DNA of 8,202 nucleotides from Sulfurimonadaceae bacterium. Lineage in GTDB: Bacteria; Campylobacterota; Campylobacteria; Campylobacterales; Sulfurimonadaceae. Shown piece after piece: positions 1 to 6,610 of the stretch (position 1 is the stretch's first letter; the number at the start of each line of letters is the position of its first letter). The notes under the pieces are model-generated. The model saw only the letters and a list, made by a program, of their open reading frames with translations, did no database searches and was not told where the DNA came from. The translations under genes and the position numbers were made by a program. The DNA lies in assembly GCA_026193155.1 (NCBI GenBank), contig JAPHSI010000011.1:1-8202 (forward strand), given 5' to 3'.

Positions 1-1643
1 GTAAGGGTGTGTTTGAAAACGGCAGTTTTTTCTTTGTTGGGGATGTTAAGCAGTCCATTTACCGTTTTCGTGGTGGAGTAAGTGCTCTTTTTGGAGAAGT
101 AGCACGTGAGAACGCTACTCTAACACAGCCACTTTTGACGAACTACCGTTCACAAAAAGAGGTTATAGAGTTCGTCAACCGTGTGTTTGAGCATAAGATA
201 AAAGATTATAAAGCTCAACTTGTACGCCCTGAAGCAGATGCGGGTTATGTTGAAGTTATACAAAGCGATATGCTTTTAGATGAGGTCTTAAAACAGGTTC
301 AAAATCTGTTGAGACTAGGTGCAGATGCAAACAACATAGCTATACTTTGTGCAACAAACGGTGATGGGGAAGATGTAAAGCTGCATCTGGAGCATGAAGG
401 TATAGAGGTTGTAACGGAGACCACTACAAAACTTATAAATCAAAGAAGTGTAAAAGCTGTTTTGGAGTACTTGAAATATCTTTATTTCAATGAGGATATA
501 TATCGTTATAACTTTTTTGCTTTGATAGAGAGAGATGTAGATAAAATCGATATGCTAGATTTGAATAAAAACACTATTTTAGACATAGTAAAAGGTGTTA
601 TAAAAAAATACTCACTTTTTAACTCAGATGCAAATCTGCTTCGTTTTTTGACTACGGTTGATAGATGTAAAGATATAGAGGCACTTCTTTTTGAGTATGA
701 ACGCATTGACACATCCGCTGCTGCAAGTGAGTTAAGCGGTGTAAGGGTTTTAACTGTTCACAAGTCAAAAGGCTTGGAGTACGAACATGTCATAGTTATG
801 GACAGACTAAAAAAAGCACCACCGAATAAAGATGCAATCATTTATGAATATGACGGTATAAACTTGCAAAATATCTATCTGCGCATAAAAGGCAGAGACG
901 AGTTAGATGCAAACTATGAAAATGCACTCAAAAAAGAGAAAAAACTTATTTTGGAAGATTCGCTAAATGCTCTTTATGTTGCTTTTACAAGAGCGAGAGA
1001 AAACTTGTTTGTTATCAAAAAATCAAAGGCTTCGACTTTTGATATTTTAGATTTATCTGTTGGAAGTTCAGGTGTTTTAAAAGTTGAAAAAGCAAAACAA
1101 GAAACTAAAGAGCAGTATTTAGATGGGTTAGAGTATGAGGAAGAATATTACGGTCCGCAAAGTGATGTCGTTAAAGTGGAAGATGAAGAGATAGAAGTTG
1201 ATATAAAAGCTCAAAATTTTGGAACGGCTCTTCACTTTATGTTGGAGATGTTGAGTGAGTTCTCAATAGAGCATATCTCAGATGCAAAAGATATGATGTT
1301 AAATAAATTCGGACATATTTTAGAAGATGCAGAGATAGCAGATATACAAAACCGCGTAGAGATGCTAGTGAAAAATCAAGAGTTTTTGGAGTTGTGTAAT
1401 GGAGAAGTTTTTAAAGAACAATCTCTTAGATACAACGATAACCTAAAATATATAGATTTGTTAGTAAAACATAAATCGGGTGTTTGGAATATTATAGATT
1501 ATAAAAGTTCAACAAAATACTCTGAGCATCATGTAGAACAAGTCCGAAGTTATATAGATGCAGTTGAAGAGATAACAGGTGAGATGGCAGAGGGTTATTT
1601 GTGTTACTTGTTAAATGATGAAATTAAAGTTATTGAAGTATAA
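1..1643 (+). CDS. addA: AddA/RecB-like ATP-dependent helicase-nuclease, C-terminal part (5' truncated by window edge)
   Basis: This is a UvrD/Rep-type superfamily 1 helicase fused to a RecB-type nuclease; with AddB it would process double-strand breaks for RecA loading. The reading frame is open to the left edge (first full codon at base 3), so the GTG at base 9 is not a real start and the Walker A part lies outside. Counting from that GTG, helicase motif III is GDVKQSIYRFRGG (about 11-23), motif IV TNYRS (44-48), motif V LTVHKSKGLE (about 246-258) and motif VI LYVAFTRAR (about 322-330). After an acidic linker comes a PD-(D/E)xK nuclease: GTALH (H409), YIDLL (D483), DYK (D497, K499) and QxxxY (Q511, Y515). 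All catalytic positions visible are intact. Related Campylobacterota proteins have roughly 900 residues (from memory), so about 60% is present. AddA fits better than RecB because no RecC or RecD is seen and this phylum uses AddAB, but AddB is not in the window. Confidence 0.9.
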   Translation, partial: KGVFENGSFFFVGDVKQSIYRFRGGVSALFGEVARENATLTQPLLTNYRSQKEVIEFVNRVFEHKIKDYKAQLVRPEADAGYVEVIQSDMLLDEVLKQVQNLLRLGADANNIAILCATNGDGEDVKLHLEHEGIEVVTETTTKLINQRSVKAVLEYLKYLYFNEDIYRYNFFALIERDVDKIDMLDLNKNTILDIVKGVIKKYSLFNSDANLLRFLTTVDRCKDIEALLFEYERIDTSAAASELSGVRVLTVHKSKGLEYEHVIVMDRLKKAPPNKDAIIYEYDGINLQNIYLRIKGRDELDANYENALKKEKKLILEDSLNALYVAFTRARENLFVIKKSKASTFDILDLSVGSSGVLKVEKAKQETKEQYLDGLEYEEEYYGPQSDVVKVEDEEIEVDIKAQNFGTALHFMLEMLSEFSIEHISDAKDMMLNKFGHILEDAEIADIQNRVEMLVKNQEFLELCNGEVFKEQSLRYNDNLKYIDLLVKHKSGVWNIIDYKSSTKYSEHHVEQVRSYIDAVEEITGEMAEGYLCYLLNDEIKVIEV

Positions 1644-1657
1644 ATAAAGGGGCATAG

Positions 1658-1858
1658 ATGCAAGATCCAAAACAAAGAAAAAATATACGAAGCGGTATGA
1701 GTGTAGCGATAGTCTTAAAACAAGACCAAGCGAGTGGTCTGTTGACTGATGGAGTTGTTAGGGATATCCTTACCAAATCAGCTTCGCATCCACATGGAAT
1801 TAAGGTAAGACTTATGAGTAGAGAAGTAGGAAGAGTTAAAGAGATATATTCAAAGTAA
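1658..1858 (+). CDS. ywbE: YwbE family small protein (DUF2196)
   Basis: This 66-residue basic protein matches the YwbE/DUF2196 family as I remember it: an N-terminal stretch with R-x-G at 11-13, a hydrophobic strand (VAIVLKQDQ, 16-24), GLLTDGVVRDILT (27-39) and the family's SxxHPHGIKVRL block (43-52). The pattern resembles a small KOW-like beta-barrel, which suggests RNA or nucleic-acid binding, but the function of the family is not established. The ATG is preceded by a good Shine-Dalgarno (AAAGGGG, 1646-1652). Only 14 bases separate it from the addA stop, so the two are probably co-transcribed. I see no membrane segment or signal peptide. Confidence 0.8.
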   Translation: MQDPKQRKNIRSGMSVAIVLKQDQASGLLTDGVVRDILTKSASHPHGIKVRLMSREVGRVKEIYSK

Positions 1859-1867
1859 ATTATTAAG

Positions 1868-1894
1868 TTTCAAGTAACTAATATAGTTTATAAT
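1868..1894 (+). promoter_or_regulatory. Candidate sigma-70 promoter for the rubredoxin gene
   Basis: A perfect TATAAT lies at 1889-1894 in the 68-base gap between ywbE and the rubredoxin gene, with a weak upstream element (TTTCAA, 1868-1873, spacer 15). The predicted transcription start is near 1901, giving a leader of about 26 bases that contains the Shine-Dalgarno AAGGA (1916-1920). Campylobacterota promoters often lack a clear -35 box, so the -10 carries most of the weight. No terminator hairpin was seen after ywbE, so read-through from upstream is also possible. Confidence 0.5.
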
Positions 1895-1926
1895 TATGTA
1901 AAGATTAACAAGAAAAAGGACATATT

Positions 1927-2094
1927 ATGACTAAGAAATATATATGTGAGATGTGTGACTGGATATATGACCCTGCTGAAGGTGATCCTGATGGCGGTAT
2001 TGCTCCGGGGACACCTTTTGAGAAAATTCCTGACGATTGGACTTGTCCTGATTGCGGTGCTACAAAAGATGATTTTGTTGAATATACTGAGTAA
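1927..2094 (+). CDS. Rubredoxin
   Basis: A 55-residue protein with the full rubredoxin signature: the first iron ligand pair is YICEMCDWIYD (C7 and C10), the second is WTCPDCGATKDDF (C40 and C43), and GIAPGTPFEKIPDDW lies between them. Length and spacing are those of a single-domain rubredoxin, which binds one Fe(Cys)4 centre and passes single electrons in the cytoplasm, often to oxygen- or peroxide-reducing partners. The ATG has a Shine-Dalgarno (AAGGA, 1916-1920) six bases upstream. No partner such as rubrerythrin or a rubredoxin reductase is next to it, so its redox partner cannot be named from this window. The following gene begins nine bases after the stop and in the same frame. Confidence 0.96.
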   Translation: MTKKYICEMCDWIYDPAEGDPDGGIAPGTPFEKIPDDWTCPDCGATKDDFVEYTE

Positions 2095-2103
2095 AAATTT
2101 AGT

Positions 2104-2709
2104 TTGAGTATATCTTTTGTAGAAGGGTTTTTATTAGGTCTAGGAGCGGCTGTTCCGCTTGGACCTATTAATATTCTTATGATGAATGAGGCTATTAAAA
2201 AATACCGAAATGGTGTTTTAATAGGTCTTGGTGCTATGAGCGCAGATGTTATGTATTTGATGTTTATAGTATTTGGACTTGTTGTATTTATTACGCAGCC
2301 TATAATTCTAGATACTTTGGCTATTTTTGGTGGAAGTTTTTTAATCTACTTGGCGTATCTTATTTTTAAAAATAGAGATGCAAAACTAAATGTAGCAAAA
2401 GAAAAAATAGTTCATACCAGTGTCACAAAACTTTACATAAAAGGTTTTGTCCTTACTGCAATAAATCCATACACCATAGGTTTTTGGTTAAGTGCATCTA
2501 GTTACATAGCTACAAAAGAACTGGACACTTTAGTAACTCTACTTGGAATGCTTAGTGCAATACTTTCATGGATAGTGCTTATGCCTTATTTGGTACATAG
2601 AACTAAGCATAAAATATCTCCAAAAGTATCGCATTGGATAAGTATTGCATCGGCTATTATTTTATTTGCTTTTGGTATAATGATGTTTATAAATCTTCTA
2701 ACATCTTAA
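2104..2709 (+). CDS. LysE/RhtB family amino-acid exporter
   Basis: An integral membrane protein of 201 residues, the usual size for the LysE/RhtB (amino acid or small solute efflux) family. The diagnostic N-terminal motif GLGAAVPLGPINI is at 12-24, and a repeat-like second half carries AINPYTIGFWL (119-129). About six hydrophobic segments are visible, near 5-28, 38-64, 70-88, 112-136, 143-162 and 177-198. The start is TTG at 2104: it is the only possible start between the in-frame rubredoxin stop (2092-2094) and the conserved motif, and the next ATG (residue 26) would remove that motif. There is no recognisable Shine-Dalgarno, so translation may depend on ribosomes finishing the rubredoxin nine bases upstream. 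The substrate cannot be read from sequence; lysine, threonine and homoserine are family examples only. Confidence 0.85.
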   Translation: MSISFVEGFLLGLGAAVPLGPINILMMNEAIKKYRNGVLIGLGAMSADVMYLMFIVFGLVVFITQPIILDTLAIFGGSFLIYLAYLIFKNRDAKLNVAKEKIVHTSVTKLYIKGFVLTAINPYTIGFWLSASSYIATKELDTLVTLLGMLSAILSWIVLMPYLVHRTKHKISPKVSHWISIASAIILFAFGIMMFINLLTS

Positions 2710-2739
2710 AACCTTAAAGAAATCATAAATTCAGTAAAG

Positions 2740-2768
2740 TTTAATTAAAGTTGACTTAAATTAAGTCA
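2740..2768. repeat. Pair of adjacent palindromes upstream of rplM
   Basis: Two perfect inverted repeats lie three bases clear of each other: TTTAATTAAA (2740-2749) and TGACTTAA-A-TTAAGTCA (2752-2768, eight-base arms around one base). The second falls in the -35 region of the likely rplM promoter. It could be a protein operator, or, read as RNA, a six-pair stem with a five-base loop. No T-run follows directly, so it is a poor terminator for the LysE-family gene. Confidence 0.6.
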
Positions 2769-2786
2769 TTTATAAGTTTACATGGA

Positions 2787-2792
2787 TATACT
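2787..2792 (+). promoter_or_regulatory. Candidate -10 box for rplM-rpsI
   Basis: TATACT at 2787-2792 is a five-of-six match to the sigma-70 -10 consensus, preceded by a T/A-rich stretch (2769-2780), the common arrangement in Campylobacterota. The predicted start near 2799 leaves a leader of about 26 bases with a Shine-Dalgarno (GAAAGG, 2811-2816) before the rplM ATG. TTGACT (2751-2756) paired with TATAAG (2771-2776) is an alternative, but its 14-base spacer is short. Confidence 0.45.
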
Positions 2793-2824
2793 TCCGACAC
2801 TAAATTAAACGAAAGGTTCATTCA

Positions 2825-3247
2825 ATGAAATTTACTAAAATTGCAACTGAAGAACAAATCGATAGAAAATGGATTCTAATCGATGCAGAAGGTAAAACTT
2901 TTGGTCGTATGATTACTGAAGTAGCTACTGCACTTCGTGGTAAAAATAAGGCATGTTTTACTCCAAATATTGACTGTGGTGACTATGTAGTTATCATCAA
3001 TGCTTCTAAGGCTAAATTTAACGGTCTTGGTAAAATAGCAAATAAAGAATACTTTTCACATTCTGGTTACTTCGGTTCAACTAAGAGTGTTAAAATGACT
3101 GAGCTTTTAGAGAAAAATCCTGAGAAACTATACAAATTAGCTACTCGCGGTATGCTTCCTAAAACTAAGCTTGGTGCTAAAATGCTTAAAAAATTAAAAG
3201 TATATGCAGGTGCTGAACACCCTCACACTGCACAACTAGCTAAGTAA
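2825..3247 (+). CDS. rplM: 50S ribosomal protein L13
   Basis: Ribosomal protein L13 (uL13), an early-assembling protein of the large subunit that binds 23S rRNA. The 140-residue length is normal for bacteria. Family hallmarks are RKWILIDAEGKTFGR (14-28), the conserved RGMLP (108-112) followed by a basic stretch (KTKLGAKMLKKLK, 113-125), and GAEHPHTAQ near the C terminus (129-137). The ATG follows GAAAGG with an eight-base gap. It sits ten bases ahead of rpsI, the near-universal rplM-rpsI operon. In E. coli L13 represses its own operon through the mRNA leader; the short leader predicted here leaves little room for such a structure. Confidence 0.98.
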   Translation: MKFTKIATEEQIDRKWILIDAEGKTFGRMITEVATALRGKNKACFTPNIDCGDYVVIINASKAKFNGLGKIANKEYFSHSGYFGSTKSVKMTELLEKNPEKLYKLATRGMLPKTKLGAKMLKKLKVYAGAEHPHTAQLAK

Positions 3248-3257
3248 GGACATATAG

Positions 3258-3650
3258 ATGGCAAATAAAACATATGCAACAGGACGTCGTAAAGCGTCAA
3301 TCGCAAAAGTATGGTTAACTCCAGGTACTGGTAACATCACAATCAACGGTCTTTCAATTGACGCTTGGTTAGGTGGACTTGAAGCTAAGAAACTTCGTGT
3401 TAAACAACCACTTGTTTTAACTAAACAAGATACTTCAGTTGATATCGTAGCTACTACTTTAGGTGGTGGTTTCGGTGGTCAAGCTGACGCACTACGTCAC
3501 GGAATTAGCCGTGCTTTAGTAGCATTCAACCCAGAATTAAAAGCTATCCTTAAACCTGAAGGTATGATGACTCGTGATTCACGTGTTGTTGAACGTAAGA
3601 AACCAGGTAAGAGAAAAGCTCGTCGTTCTCGCCAGTTCTCTAAACGTTAA
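3258..3650 (+). CDS. rpsI: 30S ribosomal protein S9
   Basis: Ribosomal protein S9 (uS9), a head protein of the small subunit. Its 130 residues match the family. TYATGRRKASIAKVWL opens the protein (5-20), the GGGFGGQADALRHGISRAL block is at 69-87, and the very basic tail from about 113 ends in FSKR, the lysine-arginine end that reaches the P-site tRNA anticodon in known structures. The Shine-Dalgarno TAAGGA (3245-3250) overlaps the stop codon of rplM, so the two genes are tightly coupled. A strong terminator 12 bases after the stop closes the transcription unit. Confidence 0.98.
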   Translation: MANKTYATGRRKASIAKVWLTPGTGNITINGLSIDAWLGGLEAKKLRVKQPLVLTKQDTSVDIVATTLGGGFGGQADALRHGISRALVAFNPELKAILKPEGMMTRDSRVVERKKPGKRKARRSRQFSKR

Positions 3651-3661
3651 TCGTTTATATC

Positions 3662-3700
3662 TTTATCAGTGCCCTATGGCATTGATAAAAACTCTTTTTT
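3662..3700 (+). terminator. Intrinsic terminator of rplM-rpsI
   Basis: A twelve-pair stem is formed by TTTATCAGTGCC (3662-3673) and GGCATTGATAAA (3678-3689), with one G-U pair and the four-base loop CTAT. A run of six T follows at 3695-3700. The fit to a rho-independent terminator is good and its place just behind rpsI is as expected. Confidence 0.88.
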
Positions 3701-3706
3701 AAAAAC

Positions 3707-3733
3707 TTCACATTAAACTTATTTATATATAAT
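3707..3733 (+). promoter_or_regulatory. Promoter with TATAAT seven bases before the start codon
   Basis: A perfect TATAAT (3728-3733) lies between the rpsI terminator and the ATG at 3741, with TTCACA (3707-3712) as a possible -35 at a short 15-base spacing. Standard initiation six to eight bases after the -10 would place the first transcribed base at about 3740-3741, so the message would start at or next to the A of the ATG. Confidence 0.55.
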
Positions 3734-3740
3734 ACTTCCC

Positions 3741-5111
3741 ATGAAAAAACTTTTTATAATAGCATCTATAATATTGGTTGCGATTGCTTCTTTACCGCTT
3801 GTGGGAAATAAGATAATAGAATCGGAACTAAATAATAGGCTTAAAACTATTAGCTCGTACGGGGTATATACAAAAAAAGAGATAGCCGATACAAAATACC
3901 TTCAAACTAAAAAGTATTATGAGTTTGTAGTAACAGATGCAGATAAACTACTTAAATATCTTTCAAAATTCTCAAATTCTCAAATACCTCCCTACATAAG
4001 TAAATTTTTGGACGGAACAACTTTAGCTGTAGAGTTAAAATATAACAATATACCAATTAATGATATGGTATATATAAGTTTTCGTCCTATTGCTCTTTCA
4101 AAAAAAACTATAAATGAGATAAAAAAAGAGGACCCAGGTTTTGCCGCTTACCTAGAAAGCTTTCTAAAAAACGGTGGACTTGAGTACCATATAGATTATA
4201 ATGTACTAAAGCAAGAGTTTAGGGGATACATCAAAGACATTGATGAGAGTTATACTTTTGCATCCGGACAAAAGTTGGATGCTAAATTAAAAGGTGCTGT
4301 CTTTAACGGAAAGGGTCTTTTGGTCGCACCAGAATTTATAGATTCAAATATAGATAAAATATATTTAGACGTAACAAACAAGACAAATAATATTATATTA
4401 GATATACAAAATATATATTTAACATCTATTTTTGAATCTCGTACTACTTATAAAACATATATAAAAGCTAACTCTTTAAATATAAATATCAATGATGACA
4501 AAACAGGTAAAACAATCTTAGATATAAAAAAACCTAAGATGAACTTTGCATCTAGTACAAAAGGTTTAAAAGCCGAGTTTACTTCAAAGAGCTCTTTTGA
4601 AGAGTTGAATTTAAAAACAAAACTTCAAGAAGTTGATATGTTGAAATTCAATTATGAGGTATCTTTAAAAGATATAGATAAAGACAGCTTCGAAGAACTT
4701 AGCAAACTTTTGGACTCAGCAAAATACGGTGTAGATAATCAAAGCACTTTAAAAATAGAAAAATCACTTCAGCAACTGCTCATGAGAGGATTTGATTTAA
4801 AAGTTTCAGATTTTTCCATAAAGAATATTAAGCTAAATAAAAAAAGAAACCTAGAAGGAGCTAGTTTAAAACTAGGTGTAAAGTTAGCTTCGGATTCAAA
4901 TATAAACTTTTCAAAGCCGATTGAGCTTTTGGATAAAATAAAATTAGATTTATTGCTAAATATTTCAAAACCTATGTTTGTTGCTGTAACACAATCTAAT
5001 CCAATAGTCGCATTATCACAAGGTTATGCAAAAGAAAAAGGTAATTCACTAGTTTATAATATAAAGATTCAAAATGGTTCGGTTAGTGTAAACGATAAGA
5101 GAGTGAGATAA
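3741..5111 (+). CDS. Uncharacterised membrane-anchored protein (possibly DUF945/YdgA-like)
   Basis: I do not recognise this 456-residue protein firmly. It begins MKKLFIIASIILVAI: two lysines and then one hydrophobic segment (about 4-21) with no clear cleavage site, which suggests an inner-membrane anchor with the rest in the periplasm. The remainder is lysine- and serine-rich with alternating polar and hydrophobic stretches, consistent with a long beta-rich domain, and has no cysteine and no catalytic motif that I can see. The layout (N-terminal anchor, GNKIIESELNNRL helix, then extended strands) resembles the DUF945/YdgA group or AsmA-like proteins, but this is an impression only. There is no Shine-Dalgarno before the ATG, and the perfect -10 box seven bases upstream suggests leaderless translation. 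It is first in a run of three closely packed genes. Confidence 0.75.
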   Translation: MKKLFIIASIILVAIASLPLVGNKIIESELNNRLKTISSYGVYTKKEIADTKYLQTKKYYEFVVTDADKLLKYLSKFSNSQIPPYISKFLDGTTLAVELKYNNIPINDMVYISFRPIALSKKTINEIKKEDPGFAAYLESFLKNGGLEYHIDYNVLKQEFRGYIKDIDESYTFASGQKLDAKLKGAVFNGKGLLVAPEFIDSNIDKIYLDVTNKTNNIILDIQNIYLTSIFESRTTYKTYIKANSLNININDDKTGKTILDIKKPKMNFASSTKGLKAEFTSKSSFEELNLKTKLQEVDMLKFNYEVSLKDIDKDSFEELSKLLDSAKYGVDNQSTLKIEKSLQQLLMRGFDLKVSDFSIKNIKLNKKRNLEGASLKLGVKLASDSNINFSKPIELLDKIKLDLLLNISKPMFVAVTQSNPIVALSQGYAKEKGNSLVYNIKIQNGSVSVNDKRVR

Positions 5112-5113
5112 AA

Positions 5114-6610
5114 GTGCGTATATTATTTTTAGTATTATTAACTCTTAACCTTTATTCGTCAACCTTGCATCTGGCAACAAGCTCAAATCCTGCAAGGCTT
5201 AATCCAATTCTTGCAACTGATTCAAGTTCGTCAGATATCTCTCAACATATATTTAACGGACTTTTAAAATATGATAAGGACTCTCAGACAATTATAGGTG
5301 ATTTGGCAAAGAAGTTTTACTTTGAAAATGACCAAACTTTGGTATTTGAATTAAAAGAGGGTGTGAAGTGGCATGACGGTGCAGAGTTTTCGAGTGAAGA
5401 TGTACTATTTACATATAAAGTCCTTACCTCAAATAAAATATCATCACCGTATAGTGCAGGGTTTAGATTTGTAAAAGATGTAGAAATAGTAAATAAATAT
5501 AAGTTAAAAGTTCACTATAAACAGCCTTATTTTAAAGCTGCCGAGACTTGGATGATGGGGATAATCCCAAAACATATATTAAAAGATGAAAAAAATCTTA
5601 TGAACTCAAGCTTTAATGTAAATCCAGTTGGAACCGGTCCATATAAACTGTATCAGCTTGAACATTCTAAAAACATCATACTAAGAGCAAATGATGATTA
5701 TTTTGAAGGAAGACCCAAAATAGATGAAATCTCTTATCATGTAATAGCAGATCCGATGACACGCTTTTTGATGCTAAAGTCAGGTCAGCTTGATGTAGGC
5801 GGTGTAGAGCCAATGCAGTTTGAACGTCAACTTACACCGAAATTTTTTAATATGTTTGATATTTATGAGAAAATGTCACTTTCATATACCTACCTTGGTT
5901 TAAATTTGAGACGCGAAAAATTTAAAGATTCTCGTGTAAGAGAAGCCTTGTCAATAGCAATTGATAGAGAAGAAATAGTTAAAATTTTGTTTTTTAAGCA
6001 TGCAGAAGTTTGTAGTGGACCTTTCCACCCTAGCTCGATAGCGTTTAACAAAGATGTAAAAGTTCCAAAAAAAGATCTGCAAAAAGCAAAAAGGCTCTTA
6101 CGTGAAGTTGGTTATGATGAGTCTAATCCATTTACATTTGAGATTGTGACATCAAACTCATCACCTGTGCGTCCATATGCTGCTCAAATTTTGCAATACC
6201 AGTTAAAAAAAATAGGCGTAATAGTAAACTTGCGTGTAATGGAATGGCAGGCATTTTTAAATATGGTAGTTTTTCCAAAAAAATTTGACAGTGTACTTCT
6301 TGGTTGGGGTTTGTCTCCTGCACCTGACCCATATATGTTTTGGCATAGTGATAATGATACAAAAGGCGGATTTAATTTAATAGGCTATCACAACGATAAA
6401 ATGAATCAAATGATAGAAGAGTCTCAAAGCATTGTTGATAAAAAAGTCTTATCTAAAAAGTGGAAAAAAATGTTTAAGATGATAGTGGATGATAATCCAT
6501 ATCTGTTTTTGTATATACCAAACTCAATAACCGTAATAAATAAAAATATAAAAAATGTAGAAAATTCTCCAAGTGGGATTTGGCATAATTATATAAAGTG
6601 GGAGAAATAG
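5114..6610 (+). CDS. Family 5 extracellular solute-binding protein (oligopeptide/nickel ABC transporter type)
   Basis: A 498-residue periplasmic binding protein of the DppA/OppA/NikA class (SBP_bac_5). A short hydrophobic signal (RILFLVLLTLNLYSS, 2-16) precedes the mature start near T17; there is no lipobox cysteine, so it should be a free periplasmic protein. Family marks are LKEGVKWHDGAEFSSEDVLF (80-99), VGTGPYKLY (172-180), REALSIAIDREEIV (about 276-289) and a C-terminal GIWHNY. The start is GTG two bases after the stop of the upstream gene. The Shine-Dalgarno is weak, so translation is probably coupled. No permease or ATPase gene is adjacent, so it either serves a transporter encoded elsewhere or has another job. 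The ligand could be a peptide, a metal chelate or another small solute; the sequence does not decide this. Confidence 0.9.
   Translation: MRILFLVLLTLNLYSSTLHLATSSNPARLNPILATDSSSSDISQHIFNGLLKYDKDSQTIIGDLAKKFYFENDQTLVFELKEGVKWHDGAEFSSEDVLFTYKVLTSNKISSPYSAGFRFVKDVEIVNKYKLKVHYKQPYFKAAETWMMGIIPKHILKDEKNLMNSSFNVNPVGTGPYKLYQLEHSKNIILRANDDYFEGRPKIDEISYHVIADPMTRFLMLKSGQLDVGGVEPMQFERQLTPKFFNMFDIYEKMSLSYTYLGLNLRREKFKDSRVREALSIAIDREEIVKILFFKHAEVCSGPFHPSSIAFNKDVKVPKKDLQKAKRLLREVGYDESNPFTFEIVTSNSSPVRPYAAQILQYQLKKIGVIVNLRVMEWQAFLNMVVFPKKFDSVLLGWGLSPAPDPYMFWHSDNDTKGGFNLIGYHNDKMNQMIEESQSIVDKKVLSKKWKKMFKMIVDDNPYLFLYIPNSITVINKNIKNVENSPSGIWHNYIKWEK

Noticed and set aside
9..11. GTG at base 9 as the start of the helicase gene
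   Set aside because: The frame stays open to the window edge, and a start here would leave only ten residues before helicase motif III, losing the Walker A region; the gene is cut by the window instead.
506..712. Open frame on the - strand of 68 codons inside addA
   Set aside because: It lies wholly within the well-supported helicase gene, has no recognisable motif, and its composition is that expected of the complement of AT-rich coding sequence.
6132..6362. Open frame on the - strand of 76 codons inside the solute-binding protein gene
   Set aside because: It is antisense to conserved family 5 coding sequence, has no family resemblance and no convincing upstream signals.
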